NCBI GenBank assembly: GCA_016841425.1
Contig: JAENZE010000001.1
Location: forward strand, 417,431 to 481,430
Source of the DNA: Syntrophomonas sp.
GTDB taxonomy: Bacteria; Bacillota; Syntrophomonadia; Syntrophomonadales; Syntrophomonadaceae
Direction: 5' to 3'
DNA length: 64,000 bases
In this document: positions 8,318 through 17,859 of the stretch, in pieces
Layout: every line of letters starts with the position of its first letter
Position numbering within the stretch: the stretch's first letter is position 1
Notes under the pieces: model-generated
Databases searched by the model: none
Told to the model about the DNA's origin: nothing
The model's input: only the letters and a program-made list of their open reading frames with translations
Translations under genes and position numbers: made by a program

Positions 8318-8926
8318 ATGACAGAGCTAAATGTAATAGCTATAAATGGAAGCCCGAATGAAAAAGGCAATACTGCCTATTTATTACAAGAGGCTCTTAA
8401 TGAGTGTAAGAATATGGGTGCCATTACTCAAATTATTAGCTGCCAGCAGATGATTAAAAGGCACAAAATGCCTTTTTGCATTGCTTGTTCATCTCCCTGT
8501 TTGGGTAAATGTTATGAAAGTTCTGAACTTGAAAAAGCATTCAAAGCCATTTCCATGGCCGATGGATTGATAGTTGGGAGTCCGGTATATTTTGGCACAG
8601 TTACTGCACAATTGAAGGCAGTCTGGGATAAAGGAAGAAAAATAAGAAGTGAAAAAAAATTAATGAATGTAGTTGGAGGAGCAATCGCGGTAGGAGCAGC
8701 AAGATTCGGAGGCCAGGAAACAACTATGAGAGCTATACAGGATATGTTTCTGGCACAGGGAATGCTAGTGGTAGGGGATGGGTACTACCTGGATGACTGT
8801 GGTCATCTGGGGGCAGCAGGTCAGAACCCGGCCTGGGAAGATGAGAATGCTGTAGAAAGAGCCCGCATATTGGGAAAACGAATATTTGAAGTTGCCATGG
8901 CTACCGCTTATTTGAGAAGACGATGA
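8318..8926 (+). CDS. NADPH-dependent FMN reductase / iron-sulfur flavoprotein-type protein
   Basis: 202 residues of flavodoxin-like fold. The FMN phosphate loop NGSPNEKGNTAYLL lies near residues 10-23 and the isoalloxazine-side motif GSPVYFGTVTAQLKAVWDK at about 87-105. Cys54, Cys57, Cys61 and Cys65 form a compact cluster like that of iron-sulfur flavoproteins (Isf) of methanogens and clostridia, where it binds a 4Fe-4S cluster; the spacing here is CX2CX3CX3C. Likely a cytosolic electron-transfer or O2/ROS-handling flavoprotein. ATG start behind gggggtgg. Monocistronic between a palindromic operator candidate and a terminator. Confidence 0.85.
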   Translation: MTELNVIAINGSPNEKGNTAYLLQEALNECKNMGAITQIISCQQMIKRHKMPFCIACSSPCLGKCYESSELEKAFKAISMADGLIVGSPVYFGTVTAQLKAVWDKGRKIRSEKKLMNVVGGAIAVGAARFGGQETTMRAIQDMFLAQGMLVVGDGYYLDDCGHLGAAGQNPAWEDENAVERARILGKRIFEVAMATAYLRRR

Positions 8927-8958
8927 AGGATGCCGGATAAAAACAAAACTCCGCTGTA

Positions 8959-8987
8959 ATCCTTGGTCGGGGGACTAAGGATTTTTA
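8959..8987 (+). terminator. Intrinsic terminator of the flavoprotein gene
   Basis: Stem atccttggtc / gactaaggat (one G-T pair), loop gggg, followed by a T-run. Confidence 0.85.
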
Positions 8988-9069
8988 TATTAATAAGACA
9001 ATAGCCATAAAAGAAGATTAATAATAAATCAAAACTAATTCAGAGGCCTGGTTAGAGAGGTGAGCAGGT

Positions 9070-10161
9070 ATGAGCATCAGGGAAGAAATAGAAAAACGAG
9101 AAAAAGAGATGTTAGCTGCCCATGCCACTCTGGCAATAAACTCCAGAGGCAGAGATAGGGAGGAAGAACCAGATCCAATCCGCTCATGTTTTATGGTCGA
9201 CCGGGATCGGGTGGTACATTCAAAATCCTTCAGGCGATTAAAACATAAGACCCAGGTTTTCATTGCCCCTCCGGGTGATCATTACAGAAGCAGGTTGACA
9301 CATACCCTGGAAGTCAATCAGATCGCTAAAACTATCGGGGCAGGCCTGAACTTGAACATAGATTTAATAGAAGCCATAGCGCTGGCCCATGACCTGGGAC
9401 ATACACCATTTGCCCATGCCGGAGAACAAATACTGGATAGTTTACTCGCTTCTGGTTTCCGGCACAACGAGAACAGCATCCGGGTCTTAACCAGGATAGA
9501 ACAGCACCGGACCGGAAGAGGCCTGAATTTATCCTGGGAAGTACTGGATGGGGTGATTCATCATAGTGGATACGATTCCAGTGATAAGATGGCGGCTACC
9601 CTGGAAGGACAGGTAATAAGGCTGAGTGATAAAATTGCTTATGTTCAGCATGATATAGATGACTCGATACGGGCAGGACTGCTGTCCTGGGAAGATATCC
9701 CCAGGGGTTACCTGGATGTATTAGGATATACCCACAGTAAAAGAATAGCCACTCTTGTAAATGATACGATTATACATACCCGATCACTGATGGAGAAAAA
9801 AAAGCAAGTGGCAGTTAAACCATCTCCGAAGATAGACCAGGCTTTGAAAGGACTTCGGAAATATATGTTTGATTTTATTTACAATGGTCCAGTTTGTCAG
9901 GCTGAACGCTCTCGGGCAGGTTTTATTATCGAGCATTTGTTTAAGTACTATAAGGAAAACCCCCGGAAAATGACAGCAGTGTATCTGGAGATAGCTGAAG
10001 AAGAAGGATTAGATCAGGCAGTCGCAGACTACATTTCGGGAATGAGTGACGAATACTGTATTTCATCTTTTCTTGATATATATGTACCGCGCTCGCTGGT
10101 ACCAGAGGCCAGAAAATCCTGGGAGCTTGGTTTGAAAATTGATAAAAAGCAAAATAATTAG
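9070..10161 (+). CDS. dgt: Deoxyguanosinetriphosphate triphosphohydrolase-like HD protein
   Basis: 363 residues. HD-domain dNTPase that hydrolyses dGTP (or other dNTPs) to the deoxynucleoside and triphosphate. The metal-binding residues are visible: the His of RLTHTLEVNQIA, the HD pair in ALAHDLGHTPFAHAGE and a later Asp in the helical domain (YVQHDIDDSIRAG). Length fits the shorter dgt-like class of Firmicutes. ATG start behind gagaggtgag. First gene of the dgt-dnaG-rpoD block, 60 bp before dnaG, as in many clostridia, which links dNTP control to replication. Confidence 0.93.
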   Translation: MSIREEIEKREKEMLAAHATLAINSRGRDREEEPDPIRSCFMVDRDRVVHSKSFRRLKHKTQVFIAPPGDHYRSRLTHTLEVNQIAKTIGAGLNLNIDLIEAIALAHDLGHTPFAHAGEQILDSLLASGFRHNENSIRVLTRIEQHRTGRGLNLSWEVLDGVIHHSGYDSSDKMAATLEGQVIRLSDKIAYVQHDIDDSIRAGLLSWEDIPRGYLDVLGYTHSKRIATLVNDTIIHTRSLMEKKKQVAVKPSPKIDQALKGLRKYMFDFIYNGPVCQAERSRAGFIIEHLFKYYKENPRKMTAVYLEIAEEEGLDQAVADYISGMSDEYCISSFLDIYVPRSLVPEARKSWELGLKIDKKQNN

Positions 10162-10221
10162 ATAAAATTCGCATAATTAAAAGGAATTCTATTTAAAAAG
10201 TAGAATAGTAGGTGGAGATAA

Positions 10222-11976
10222 TTGACTAGATATTATGATGATCAAATATTAAACGACATAATGAATAGATTGGACATGGTAGATATAGTATCAGAAAGTG
10301 TGAAGCTCACCAGAAAAGGTACTCGATACTGGGGTTTGTGTCCATTTCATGAGGAAAAAACCTCATCCTTTTCAATAACACCGGATAAAAACCTGTTTTA
10401 TTGTTTTGGGTGCCATGCTGGAGGCAATATATTTACGTACATCATGAAGCGGGATGGAGTTGAATTTGCAGAAGCAGTGGAGATGCTTGCCAGTCGGGCA
10501 GGAGTCCATCTCACAGTGTCAGGCAAGAACCAAAAGGCTGACCGGATTAGAAAGAGTGTGCTCGAGATTAACCAGGCCGCCGCACAGTATTATCATAAAT
10601 CTCTGCTGTCGAATCAACTGGCCATTGATTACATGATGAAACGCGGAATAAACCAGCAGACGATTGAAGAATTTAAAATAGGATATGCTGTTGATGCTTG
10701 GAATCATCTGGAAGAATACCTGTTGAAAAAAGGGTATTCTGAACAGTATCTTAAAATATCAGGATTGATCAAACGAAGCAGTACCGATAGGTATTATGAT
10801 CTATTTAGGAATCGAATAGTATTTCCGATCAGCCAGTACAGTGGAGAAATTATCGGATTTGGAGGCCGGGTAATCGACGAGGGTATGCCCAAGTATTTGA
10901 ATACTCCAGAGACCGAACTATATTCCAAAAGGAAAAATCTTTACGGTTTATATCAGGCTAGAGAAGCAGTCCGCAAAGAAAATGAGGTGCTGCTGGTAGA
11001 AGGCTACATGGACTGTATTAAAATTCATCAGAATGGGATAAAAAATTGCGTAGCTTCCCTGGGTACTGCCTTCACCAGTGAACAGGCTGTCCTGTTAAGG
11101 CGTTATGCCGAAAAAGTAATAATTCTATATGATGGTGATGAGGCTGGACAGAGGGAGACAATGCGGGCCATAGATATTCTTCGAGATCAGGAACTGAATG
11201 TTGAAGTGGTTACCCTGCCGGGAGGTAAGGACCCGGACGAGTACTTGGAATTGTATAGAAAAGAGGAATTTTTGCATTATATAAAGAATAATAAAGTAAC
11301 TTACCTGGAATTTAAAATAAATCGATATATAAACCAGGAAAAACAGATGAGTCTCGAGGGACAGAAGAAAATCATAAGTGCAGTAAAAAGTGATATCAAT
11401 CAATTAACAAGTGAAATTGAAAAAGATTATTATGTAAAGACTCTAGCTAAAAAATTACGACTGGAAGAAAATATCGTTTACCGTGAAATAAGCTCAAAAA
11501 ACAGGGATAATCGACCTATTGAGGAGAATAAAAGTAAAAAATATAGGGATAATATTGAATACGGCAATTATAGCTTAGAAGAGAAAATATTGGTATCCAT
11601 GCTTAGAAACGAGCAGGTTTTCAGCAAAGTTAAATCCTCGATAGGGATTAAATTTTTTACTAAACCAGAATATCAAGAATTTATTATCCAGTATGATTTA
11701 ATGCAGAACCTGAAGCAAATGACTGACAAGGCTGATGAAGAAATGATGCCGATTATTGCCAGGATTGAATTCATGCTGGAAGATATCGGCGAAATTGATG
11801 ATATAGCAGTAAATAACTTTATTCGCAGGGTTGTTGTGATGAAGGCTAAAAAGCGCCAGCGAACAATATACCATAAGCTAAATACCCTTACTACCGAAGG
11901 TGATTTTAATAGTTTAATGAAGTTTATTCTCGAAATGGACACCATCCTTAATAAAACCCGGGAAGGGGGGATATAG
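10222..11976 (+). CDS. dnaG: DNA primase
   Basis: 584 residues. Synthesises RNA primers at the replication fork with DnaB helicase. N-terminal zinc-binding domain with Cys40, His43, Cys61 and Cys64 (CPFHEEKTSSF ... LFYCFGCHAGG). The TOPRIM core shows LLVEGYMDCI and ILYDGDEAGQ with the acidic metal-binding residues. A C-terminal helicase-interaction region follows (about 440-584). TTG start behind ggtggag at a suitable distance. The stop codon directly abuts the rpoD start, so the two are probably translationally coupled in a macromolecular-synthesis operon. Confidence 0.97.
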   Translation: MTRYYDDQILNDIMNRLDMVDIVSESVKLTRKGTRYWGLCPFHEEKTSSFSITPDKNLFYCFGCHAGGNIFTYIMKRDGVEFAEAVEMLASRAGVHLTVSGKNQKADRIRKSVLEINQAAAQYYHKSLLSNQLAIDYMMKRGINQQTIEEFKIGYAVDAWNHLEEYLLKKGYSEQYLKISGLIKRSSTDRYYDLFRNRIVFPISQYSGEIIGFGGRVIDEGMPKYLNTPETELYSKRKNLYGLYQAREAVRKENEVLLVEGYMDCIKIHQNGIKNCVASLGTAFTSEQAVLLRRYAEKVIILYDGDEAGQRETMRAIDILRDQELNVEVVTLPGGKDPDEYLELYRKEEFLHYIKNNKVTYLEFKINRYINQEKQMSLEGQKKIISAVKSDINQLTSEIEKDYYVKTLAKKLRLEENIVYREISSKNRDNRPIEENKSKKYRDNIEYGNYSLEEKILVSMLRNEQVFSKVKSSIGIKFFTKPEYQEFIIQYDLMQNLKQMTDKADEEMMPIIARIEFMLEDIGEIDDIAVNNFIRRVVVMKAKKRQRTIYHKLNTLTTEGDFNSLMKFILEMDTILNKTREGGI

Positions 11977-13059
11977 ATGAAAGTGGATGGAAAACTTGCT
12001 GAGGCAATAACTGTTATAGCTGAAAAAGGCAAGAAGAAGAAAAATTTGTCCTATGAGGAAATTATAGATGAGCTGCAGGGCTTCAGCCTGGACTCTGACC
12101 ACATAGACGATATTTTGGAACATTTACAGACCATGGGCATAGCTATAGGCAGTGAGAGTGAGATTGAAGGAGAAGACGATGTAGAGCAGGAAACCCTGGA
12201 AACTGCAGATGTAGTTATACCCGATGGTATAGAAATAGATGATCCGGTTCGTATGTACCTCAAGGAAATTGGCAGGGTAAGGCTTCTCACAGCAGAAGAG
12301 GAGATAGATCTGGCCTTGAGGATTGAACTAGGTGAAGAGGAAGCAAAAAGGCAGTTGGTTGAGGCTAACCTGAGATTGGTCGTCAGCATAGCTAAAAGGT
12401 ATGTTGGGAGAGGTATGCTGTTTTTGGACTTGATCCAGGAAGGGAATCTTGGTCTTATGAAGGCAGTGGAAAAGTTTGATTACCGGAAAGGATTCAAATT
12501 CAGTACATATGCTACCTGGTGGATCAGGCAGGCTATAACCAGGGCCATAGCAGATCAGGCTCGTACTATCAGGATACCTGTGCATATGGTTGAAACTATT
12601 AACAAGTTGTCCCGGGTGCAGAGGAATCTGCTGCAGATTTTGGGCAGGGAACCTACGCCGATCGAGGTGGCAGAAGAAATGGACATTCCGGTGGATAGGG
12701 TTATTGAAATAATGAAAGTAGCTCAGGAGCCGGTATCTCTGGAGACTCCTATTGGAGAAGAAGATGACAGCCATCTGGGCGATTTTATTACCGACGAAGA
12801 TGCAGAGTCACCGGAAGAATCAGCATCATTTGTATTATTGCGGGAACATCTGGATGGAATCTTGAATACCTTGACCGAAAGGGAGGAAAAAGTCCTGAGA
12901 TTAAGATTTGGTCTGGATGACGGAAGGCCTAGAACCCTGGAGGAGGTAGGGCAGGAGTTTGGCGTTACCAGAGAAAGGATTAGACAGATCGAAGCCAAGG
13001 CCTTGCGTAAACTAAGGCATCCATCACGTAGTAAGAAACTTAAAGACTATATAGAATAA
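11977..13059 (+). CDS. rpoD: RNA polymerase primary sigma factor (SigA/RpoD)
   Basis: 360 residues, the usual short Firmicutes form lacking most of the proteobacterial non-conserved insert. Region 1.2 ([17 protein letters not shown]), region 2 with the -10 reader ([19 protein letters not shown]), region 3 and region 4 with the -35 HTH ([20 protein letters not shown]) are all intact. The ATG immediately follows the dnaG stop. It should recognise TTGACA/TATAAT promoters such as those seen before the tRNA genes and rplS in this window. Confidence 0.98.
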   Translation: MKVDGKLAEAITVIAEKGKKKKNLSYEEIIDELQGFSLDSDHIDDILEHLQTMGIAIGSESEIEGEDDVEQETLETADVVIPDGIEIDDPVRMYLKEIGRVRLLTAEEEIDLALRIELGEEEAKRQLVEANLRLVVSIAKRYVGRGMLFLDLIQEGNLGLMKAVEKFDYRKGFKFSTYATWWIRQAITRAIADQARTIRIPVHMVETINKLSRVQRNLLQILGREPTPIEVAEEMDIPVDRVIEIMKVAQEPVSLETPIGEEDDSHLGDFITDEDAESPEESASFVLLREHLDGILNTLTEREEKVLRLRFGLDDGRPRTLEEVGQEFGVTRERIRQIEAKALRKLRHPSRSKKLKDYIE

Positions 13060-13083
13060 AGCGATAGAAATATCAAAATCGTA

Positions 13084-13113
13084 TTGACAATGACCTATAA
13101 TAAATAATATAAT
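13084..13113 (+). promoter_or_regulatory. Sigma-A promoter of tRNA-Asn
   Basis: TTGACA (13084-13089), 18-bp spacer, TATAAT (13108-13113), 17 bp before the tRNA. Both hexamers match consensus. Confidence 0.85.
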
Positions 13114-13130
13114 GAATCTCGTTGAGACGG

Positions 13131-13205
13131 TCCTCGATAGCTCAACGGTAGAGCATCCGGCTGTTAACCGGAGGGTTGTAGGTTCGAATCCTACTCGGGG
13201 AGCCA
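13131..13205 (+). tRNA. tRNA-Asn (GTT)
   Basis: Full cloverleaf: acceptor tcctcga/tcgggga, D arm agctcaacggtagagc, anticodon stem tccgg/ccgga with loop ctgttaa (anticodon GTT), T arm with gttcgaatc, encoded CCA. Confidence 0.97.
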
Positions 13206-13216
13206 TTGAAATCCAG

Positions 13217-13246
13217 GCGGTAACCCAGAAGAGTTACCGCTTTTTG
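13217..13246 (+). terminator. Intrinsic terminator after tRNA-Asn
   Basis: Perfect stem gcggtaac / gttaccgc followed by ttttt. Confidence 0.92.
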
Positions 13247-13360
13247 ATTAAATATATTATCATATACAGCTATTGGATTGGATGGGAAATAGTAGAAGTG
13301 GGTATATTGCCGGGATTCAGGTTCCAGCGATAATCAATTAAAAGAAATATTGTTTTGCTA

Positions 13361-13389
13361 TTGACCTTTGTACAGAATTTTTATATACT
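13361..13389 (+). promoter_or_regulatory. Sigma-A promoter of the tRNA-Met/Glu/Val cluster
   Basis: TTGACC (13361-13366), 17-bp spacer, TATACT (13384-13389), 28 bp before tRNA-Met. No other promoter is evident before the three tRNAs, so they are probably co-transcribed. Confidence 0.85.
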
Positions 13390-13417
13390 AACTGTTGCGG
13401 GGTTACCGCAGTAACCA

Positions 13418-13493
13418 GGGCCTATAGCTCAGTTGGTAGAGCCACCGGCTCATAACCGGTTGGTCCCAGGTTCGAGTCCTGGTAGGCCCACCA
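13418..13493 (+). tRNA. tRNA-Met (CAT), elongator type
   Basis: Acceptor gggccta/taggccc, anticodon stem accgg/ccggt with loop ctcataa (CAT), T arm ggttcgagtcc, encoded CCA. The G1-C72 pair argues against the initiator. It could be tRNA-Ile2 if C34 is lysidine-modified. Confidence 0.93.
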
Positions 13494-13644
13494 TATCTGA
13501 TATCAGAAGTCTAAAGTTGAAAAAGAGTTTTGAAGTCAGATCAACAGGGTCAGATATCGGAAACAGGATATAAGACCAAGCAGAAATTATCGCAGTCAAA
13601 TCCCTGCTCTCAATCATCCGATGTCCAAATCCGATTTCCGTTAA

Positions 13645-13719
13645 GGCCCCTTGGTCAAGCGGTTAAGACACCGGCCTTTCACGCCGGTAACAGGGGTTCG
13701 AGTCCCCTAGGGGTCACCA
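13645..13719 (+). tRNA. tRNA-Glu (TTC)
   Basis: Acceptor ggcccct/aggggtc (one G-T pair), anticodon loop ctttcac (TTC) on stem ccggc/gccgg, T arm ggttcgagtcc, encoded CCA. Confidence 0.97.
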
Positions 13720-13722
13720 TAA

Positions 13723-13798
<76 letters not shown>

Positions 13799-13810
13799 TA
13801 GAATAATAGA

Positions 13811-13852
13811 GGGTTCCAGAGTTTTTATTTTAAGCTCCGGAACCCTTTTTTC
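13811..13852 (+). terminator. Intrinsic terminator of the tRNA cluster
   Basis: Stem gggttccagag / ctccggaaccc (one mismatch) followed by seven T. Confidence 0.92.
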
Positions 13853-14064
13853 TGCTTACTATAGAGAGGTTTGCACAAAAAAGGCCTTTTGTATCCTAAC
13901 GTTTAAGTGCTAAACTAACATGGATACGGCTCCAGTAGTTATTAAACCAGATTGTGAATCGGATAAGAAATAATTAGAGCAACAATTAGAAAAACTGCTG
14001 CCAGCCTGTGCAGAGTCTGATTAAATAGCGACGGTTGGTATTTTTGCTGGAAAGGGGTTTAGCT

Positions 14065-14880
14065 TTGCTATCTTACCTGTACAATCAGATTAAGATGTAT
14101 TGCCGGAAAAAAAGAACTCATACAGATTCTAAAAATAGTTGTCCCAACGACTATATGTTGAAAGGGAGCGAAGAATCCCTGTTGCTGGTAGAAGGATTGA
14201 GATCTGGCTATAAAGAAAAATTATCTGTTATTACCGATTTTTCCTGCTATGTAAAAGCCGGTGAAATAGTTGGCCTGATTGGTGCCAATGGAGCAGGAAA
14301 GTCTACCACCATCAAAGCTATTATGGGTCTGCTGCCCCGCTACCAGGGAGATGTTAAAATACCATTCCGAGAGCACGGGGGCTATGCTTATATACCAGAA
14401 TTGCCTGCGCTTTATGAAGAGCTAACCCTGCAGGAGCATTTAGAGATCGCTGCTATGGCGTCTAACATGAATATGGAAGTATTCAAAATACGAACTAAAA
14501 CATTATTGCATAAGTTCAGTATGTTCGAGCAAAGATATGCATATCCGGGAACATTTTCCAAGGGAATGAGGCAAAAGCTAATGATTTTATGTGCATTTCT
14601 TATCGAACCTAGTCTTTATTTAATTGATGAACCTTTTAATGGTTTGGACCCACGAGCAACCAGGGAACTCTTGAATTCTTTGGTTGAAGAAAAAAAGCGC
14701 GGAGTCGGGGTTTTACTTAGTACTCATGTTCTGGATGTAGCTGAGCGTATATGCGACCGTTTCATTGTAATGGATAAGGGCAAAATAATAGCTGAAGGTA
14801 ATCTAAAGGAACTCCAGTCTATTTGCAGCATGCCGGGCAGGGCATTGTTCGAACTCTATGACGAGTTGTTGGGAGGGTGA
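14065..14880 (+). CDS. ecsA: ABC transporter ATP-binding protein, EcsA-like
   Basis: About 271 residues. Walker A GANGAGKS, signature FSKGMRQK (a variant of LSGGQ), Walker B LYLIDEPFNGLD and the H-loop LLSTHV are all present. The frame extends upstream to 14035, but TTG 14065 has gaaagggg 7-8 nt before it; ATG 14155 is another possible start. Paired with an EcsB-like permease that overlaps its 3' end. In Bacillus, Ecs affects protein secretion, membrane proteolysis and sporulation; that role is carried over by homology only. Confidence 0.85.
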   Translation: MLSYLYNQIKMYCRKKRTHTDSKNSCPNDYMLKGSEESLLLVEGLRSGYKEKLSVITDFSCYVKAGEIVGLIGANGAGKSTTIKAIMGLLPRYQGDVKIPFREHGGYAYIPELPALYEELTLQEHLEIAAMASNMNMEVFKIRTKTLLHKFSMFEQRYAYPGTFSKGMRQKLMILCAFLIEPSLYLIDEPFNGLDPRATRELLNSLVEEKKRGVGVLLSTHVLDVAERICDRFIVMDKGKIIAEGNLKELQSICSMPGRALFELYDELLGG

Positions 14881-14887
14881 ATCCAGG

Positions 14888-16141
14888 TTGGAGATCAACA
14901 GGTTTCTATTCAAGCAACGTATTAGCTATCGTTGGAGATTAGTAAAAGATTTTACCGAAATAGTGATTGATTTCTGGGTGGGATTATACATATTGATTCC
15001 AGCTTTATTGTTCATATTATCGTGGTATCGGGACTTATTTCAAAGCCTTCCAAGCTGGTTTCTTCTCGAATTTCAACCTTTATTGATAGTACTGATAGGA
15101 ACAGCTGCAATCTGGGGAATGCCCAGAACGTATTTAAGCAAGGCAGATTTAGTATTTCTTTTCCATAAACAAGATGTATTCAAACGGCTATATGAAAATG
15201 GTCTGATGTTCAGTATTCTATTGTTATGTTTGAAGACCGTTATAGTGTTAATATTTGTATACCCCTTTTTTCTTCATATAGAACAGCTTACCACAGCAAA
15301 CTGGATTATAATCGGCGGGTGGACATTATTGATCAATATTGTATTCTCGTTGATTAATTGGCTAATGCTCCTGCGTCTTTCTTCACTGGCTCGATGGTTA
15401 TTTAGGGCAGTAGAAATGACTATCTTTCTTTACTTATGGTCGGGAGTCGTAGTGCCATATATACGTGCTGGGGAAACATTCTATTTAATACTGAGTGGGA
15501 TAATATGGCCCCTGGTTCTGATATTATCTGCCAGGTTCCTGCCAATAAGAGATTGGGAGTTGGTGGCTGAATGGGAACAGTATCAGAATGCCTGGATTTT
15601 ACGTCTAATTCCCGGGAATCGGGATGGCAGTGGCAGAATTCCAGGAAAAAAGGCTCAAGCAGGTTTACTGTCCAGAGGTCGATTGGGATTTAATTTTCGG
15701 AGTGAAAATGCTCTGACCTATTTTTTCGTCAAGTATCTATTACGGAAAAGAGGATTAAAAACAGAGCTCACAATGTTTTATATCATGGCTTTTTCATTTG
15801 CTATACTATCTGTACCATTATGGTTTAAACTGTTGTTTCTCACTGCAATCGTGGTGGCCTGTACATTTTGGATGGAAATAAGCTGGAATGAAAATAGTAC
15901 CAATATTTTTCTGCGCATGCTCCCCCTGGATTTCCAGGATATAAGTAAGGGCATCAGCAGCTCCATCCAAATTACGCTGTCTCCTCTGGTGGTTACTGCA
16001 CTGGCAGGATCTGCTTTCTCCAGCGCTAGCTGGAATGAAACCGTACTAATAGCACTTGTGATATTGCTACTAATTTTGATCTTACCAGTTTATTCAGGAA
16101 GTAAACTGGCCCACTTGCACTTCCAAAGTTCCGTTGCTTAA
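14888..16141 (+). CDS. ecsB: ABC transporter permease, EcsB-like
   Basis: About 417 residues with eight or more hydrophobic segments. The N-terminal FLFKQRISYRWRLVKD with a following hydrophobic pair matches the EcsB pattern. The frame extends to 14858, inside the ATPase gene, but TTG 14888 with gggagggtg upstream is the better start. Partner of the preceding ATPase; the transported substrate is unknown. No terminator is obvious before the promoter of the next gene. Confidence 0.78.
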   Translation: MEINRFLFKQRISYRWRLVKDFTEIVIDFWVGLYILIPALLFILSWYRDLFQSLPSWFLLEFQPLLIVLIGTAAIWGMPRTYLSKADLVFLFHKQDVFKRLYENGLMFSILLLCLKTVIVLIFVYPFFLHIEQLTTANWIIIGGWTLLINIVFSLINWLMLLRLSSLARWLFRAVEMTIFLYLWSGVVVPYIRAGETFYLILSGIIWPLVLILSARFLPIRDWELVAEWEQYQNAWILRLIPGNRDGSGRIPGKKAQAGLLSRGRLGFNFRSENALTYFFVKYLLRKRGLKTELTMFYIMAFSFAILSVPLWFKLLFLTAIVVACTFWMEISWNENSTNIFLRMLPLDFQDISKGISSSIQITLSPLVVTALAGSAFSSASWNETVLIALVILLLILILPVYSGSKLAHLHFQSSVA

Positions 16142-16273
16142 GACTAAATTTTTGAAGGCGTAAATAAACAGGATGTCATTTTAATCTCTTTAGTTAAGTA
16201 AATAAACTGAGTCTGGATCATCCTGCAGAATTATTCTTTGTGTGGCGAAGTGTATATTGTGTACTTATCACCT

Positions 16274-16301
16274 TTGATACTGTTAAAATAATAGATATAG
16301 T
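16274..16301 (+). promoter_or_regulatory. Sigma-A promoter of the citrate synthase gene
   Basis: TTGATA (16274-16279), 16-bp spacer, TATAGT (16296-16301). Just downstream, gctgtaa-N6-ttacagc (16318-16337) is a perfect 7-bp dyad that could be an operator or a 5'-UTR hairpin. Confidence 0.6.
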
Positions 16302-16366
16302 GATTATTATTCTCTCTGCTGTAAATCACATTACAGCGGAGTGGCTATCTAAAAGGGGAGAATTTT

Positions 16367-17734
16367 ATGGCAAGTTTTGAAGCGAATGAATTGGAAGTAA
16401 AAATGCTGCCTGATTTGACTGCTATGGCAGAAGATAACAGTTTTATAGATCCTGAATTATACCAGAAATTCATGGTTAAACGGGGATTGAGGGATATAGA
16501 TGGATGGGGCGTGCTGGTAGGTCTGACTGAGATTGGTGAAGTGCATTCTTACATTACAGATGAAAATGAGATAGTTCCAGTTCCCGGGCGGTTGATATAT
16601 AGGGGAATAGACATCAATGAAATTGTGAACGGGTTCTTATCCGAAGATCGTTTTGGTTTTGAGGAAAGCTGTTATTTGTTGCTGTTTGGCCAGCTGCCCC
16701 AGAGAGAACAGCTGGATAATTTTAAGCAGCTGCTGGCCGCTTATCAAAATCTGCCGGAATATTTTGTTACAGATATGATCCTGAAAGCACCCAGTAAAGA
16801 TATGATGGTGGTACTGGCCAGGAGCGTCCTGGCTTTATACAGCTTTGATGACCGGGCGGATGATACCTCGATTGGGAACGTACTCAGACAGTGTCTGCAA
16901 TTAATAGCATGTTTCCCGCTGCTGGCAGTTTATGGCTATCAGGCCTATTCTCATTACCATGGCAATAACAGCTTGTATATACACAGTCCCCGGCCGGACT
17001 TGAGCGTGGCAGAAAACATACTGCATATGCTGCGGCCCAACAGTAAATATACCCGATTAGAGGCAACTCTGCTGGATCTTGCCCTGGTGCTGCATGCTGA
17101 GCATGGAGGAGGTAATAATTCCTCCTTTGTAACTCATGTGGTAACTTCATCAGGTACCGATACTTACTCAGTAATAGCTGCAGCCCTGGGATCGTTAAAA
17201 GGTCCCCGGCATGGAGGAGCCAACCATAAAGTGGTACAGATGATGGCAGATATCAAGCAGCAGGTTAAAGACTGGGAAGATGACGAAGAAATTGCATCCT
17301 ACCTGTCAAGGGTTATAAATAAAGAGACTTTCGATAAAACTGGCAAGATTTACGGCATTGGCCACGCAGTTTACTCCATATCAGATCCCCGGGCAGTTAT
17401 CCTGAAATGCCAGGCAGCTAAACTGGCTAGTGAAAAGGGACTTGAAAGTGAGTTCCGTCTTTACGAAAAGGTAGAAAAACTGGCCCCGGAAGTTATTGGG
17501 CAGATGCGTCAAATCTACAAAGGGGTAAGCGCCAATGTGGATTTTTACTCAGGATTTGTTTATAGTATGCTGAAGATTCCACCGGAATTATATACCCCGA
17601 TCTTTGCTATAGCCAGGATTGCAGGATGGAGCGCGCATCGAATTGAGGAAATAGTAAACACCGGAAAAATAATCAGACCAGCTTACAAGAGCGTGGCTCA
17701 AAGGCGGCCATACATCGCTTTGGATGAACGGTGA
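16367..17734 (+). CDS. Citrate synthase / 2-methylcitrate synthase family protein
   Basis: 455 residues. Condenses acetyl-CoA (or propionyl-CoA) with oxaloacetate. Citrate-synthase motifs are present: HAEHGGGNNSSF, GPRHGGANHKV, GIGHAVYSISDPRA (His kept, while the usual following Arg is Ala) and NVDFYSGFVYSML with the catalytic Asp. The N-terminus is longer than in the simplest bacterial enzymes. In a syntroph this would supply citrate for glutamate synthesis rather than a full cycle. ATG start behind aaggggag, with its own promoter. Chain-length specificity cannot be assigned from sequence. Confidence 0.9.
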   Translation: MASFEANELEVKMLPDLTAMAEDNSFIDPELYQKFMVKRGLRDIDGWGVLVGLTEIGEVHSYITDENEIVPVPGRLIYRGIDINEIVNGFLSEDRFGFEESCYLLLFGQLPQREQLDNFKQLLAAYQNLPEYFVTDMILKAPSKDMMVVLARSVLALYSFDDRADDTSIGNVLRQCLQLIACFPLLAVYGYQAYSHYHGNNSLYIHSPRPDLSVAENILHMLRPNSKYTRLEATLLDLALVLHAEHGGGNNSSFVTHVVTSSGTDTYSVIAAALGSLKGPRHGGANHKVVQMMADIKQQVKDWEDDEEIASYLSRVINKETFDKTGKIYGIGHAVYSISDPRAVILKCQAAKLASEKGLESEFRLYEKVEKLAPEVIGQMRQIYKGVSANVDFYSGFVYSMLKIPPELYTPIFAIARIAGWSAHRIEEIVNTGKIIRPAYKSVAQRRPYIALDER

Positions 17735-17859
17735 TTGTGTTCAATGATTTTGACTCCTGATTTCCTGGCGGGGAGATTGAATGAACTTACGAATAAGAAG
17801 AACCGGTGTTTTTACCTGTACAGGAAGGCCTCAAGAGGCGCTATAAAGCATTTCACTCG

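Noticed and set aside
13024..13333. ORFs on both strands across tRNA-Asn
   Set aside because: Shadows of the tRNA and its terminator; such MAPRVGFEPT/GSNPTRGA-type peptides are the known false ORFs of tRNA sequences.
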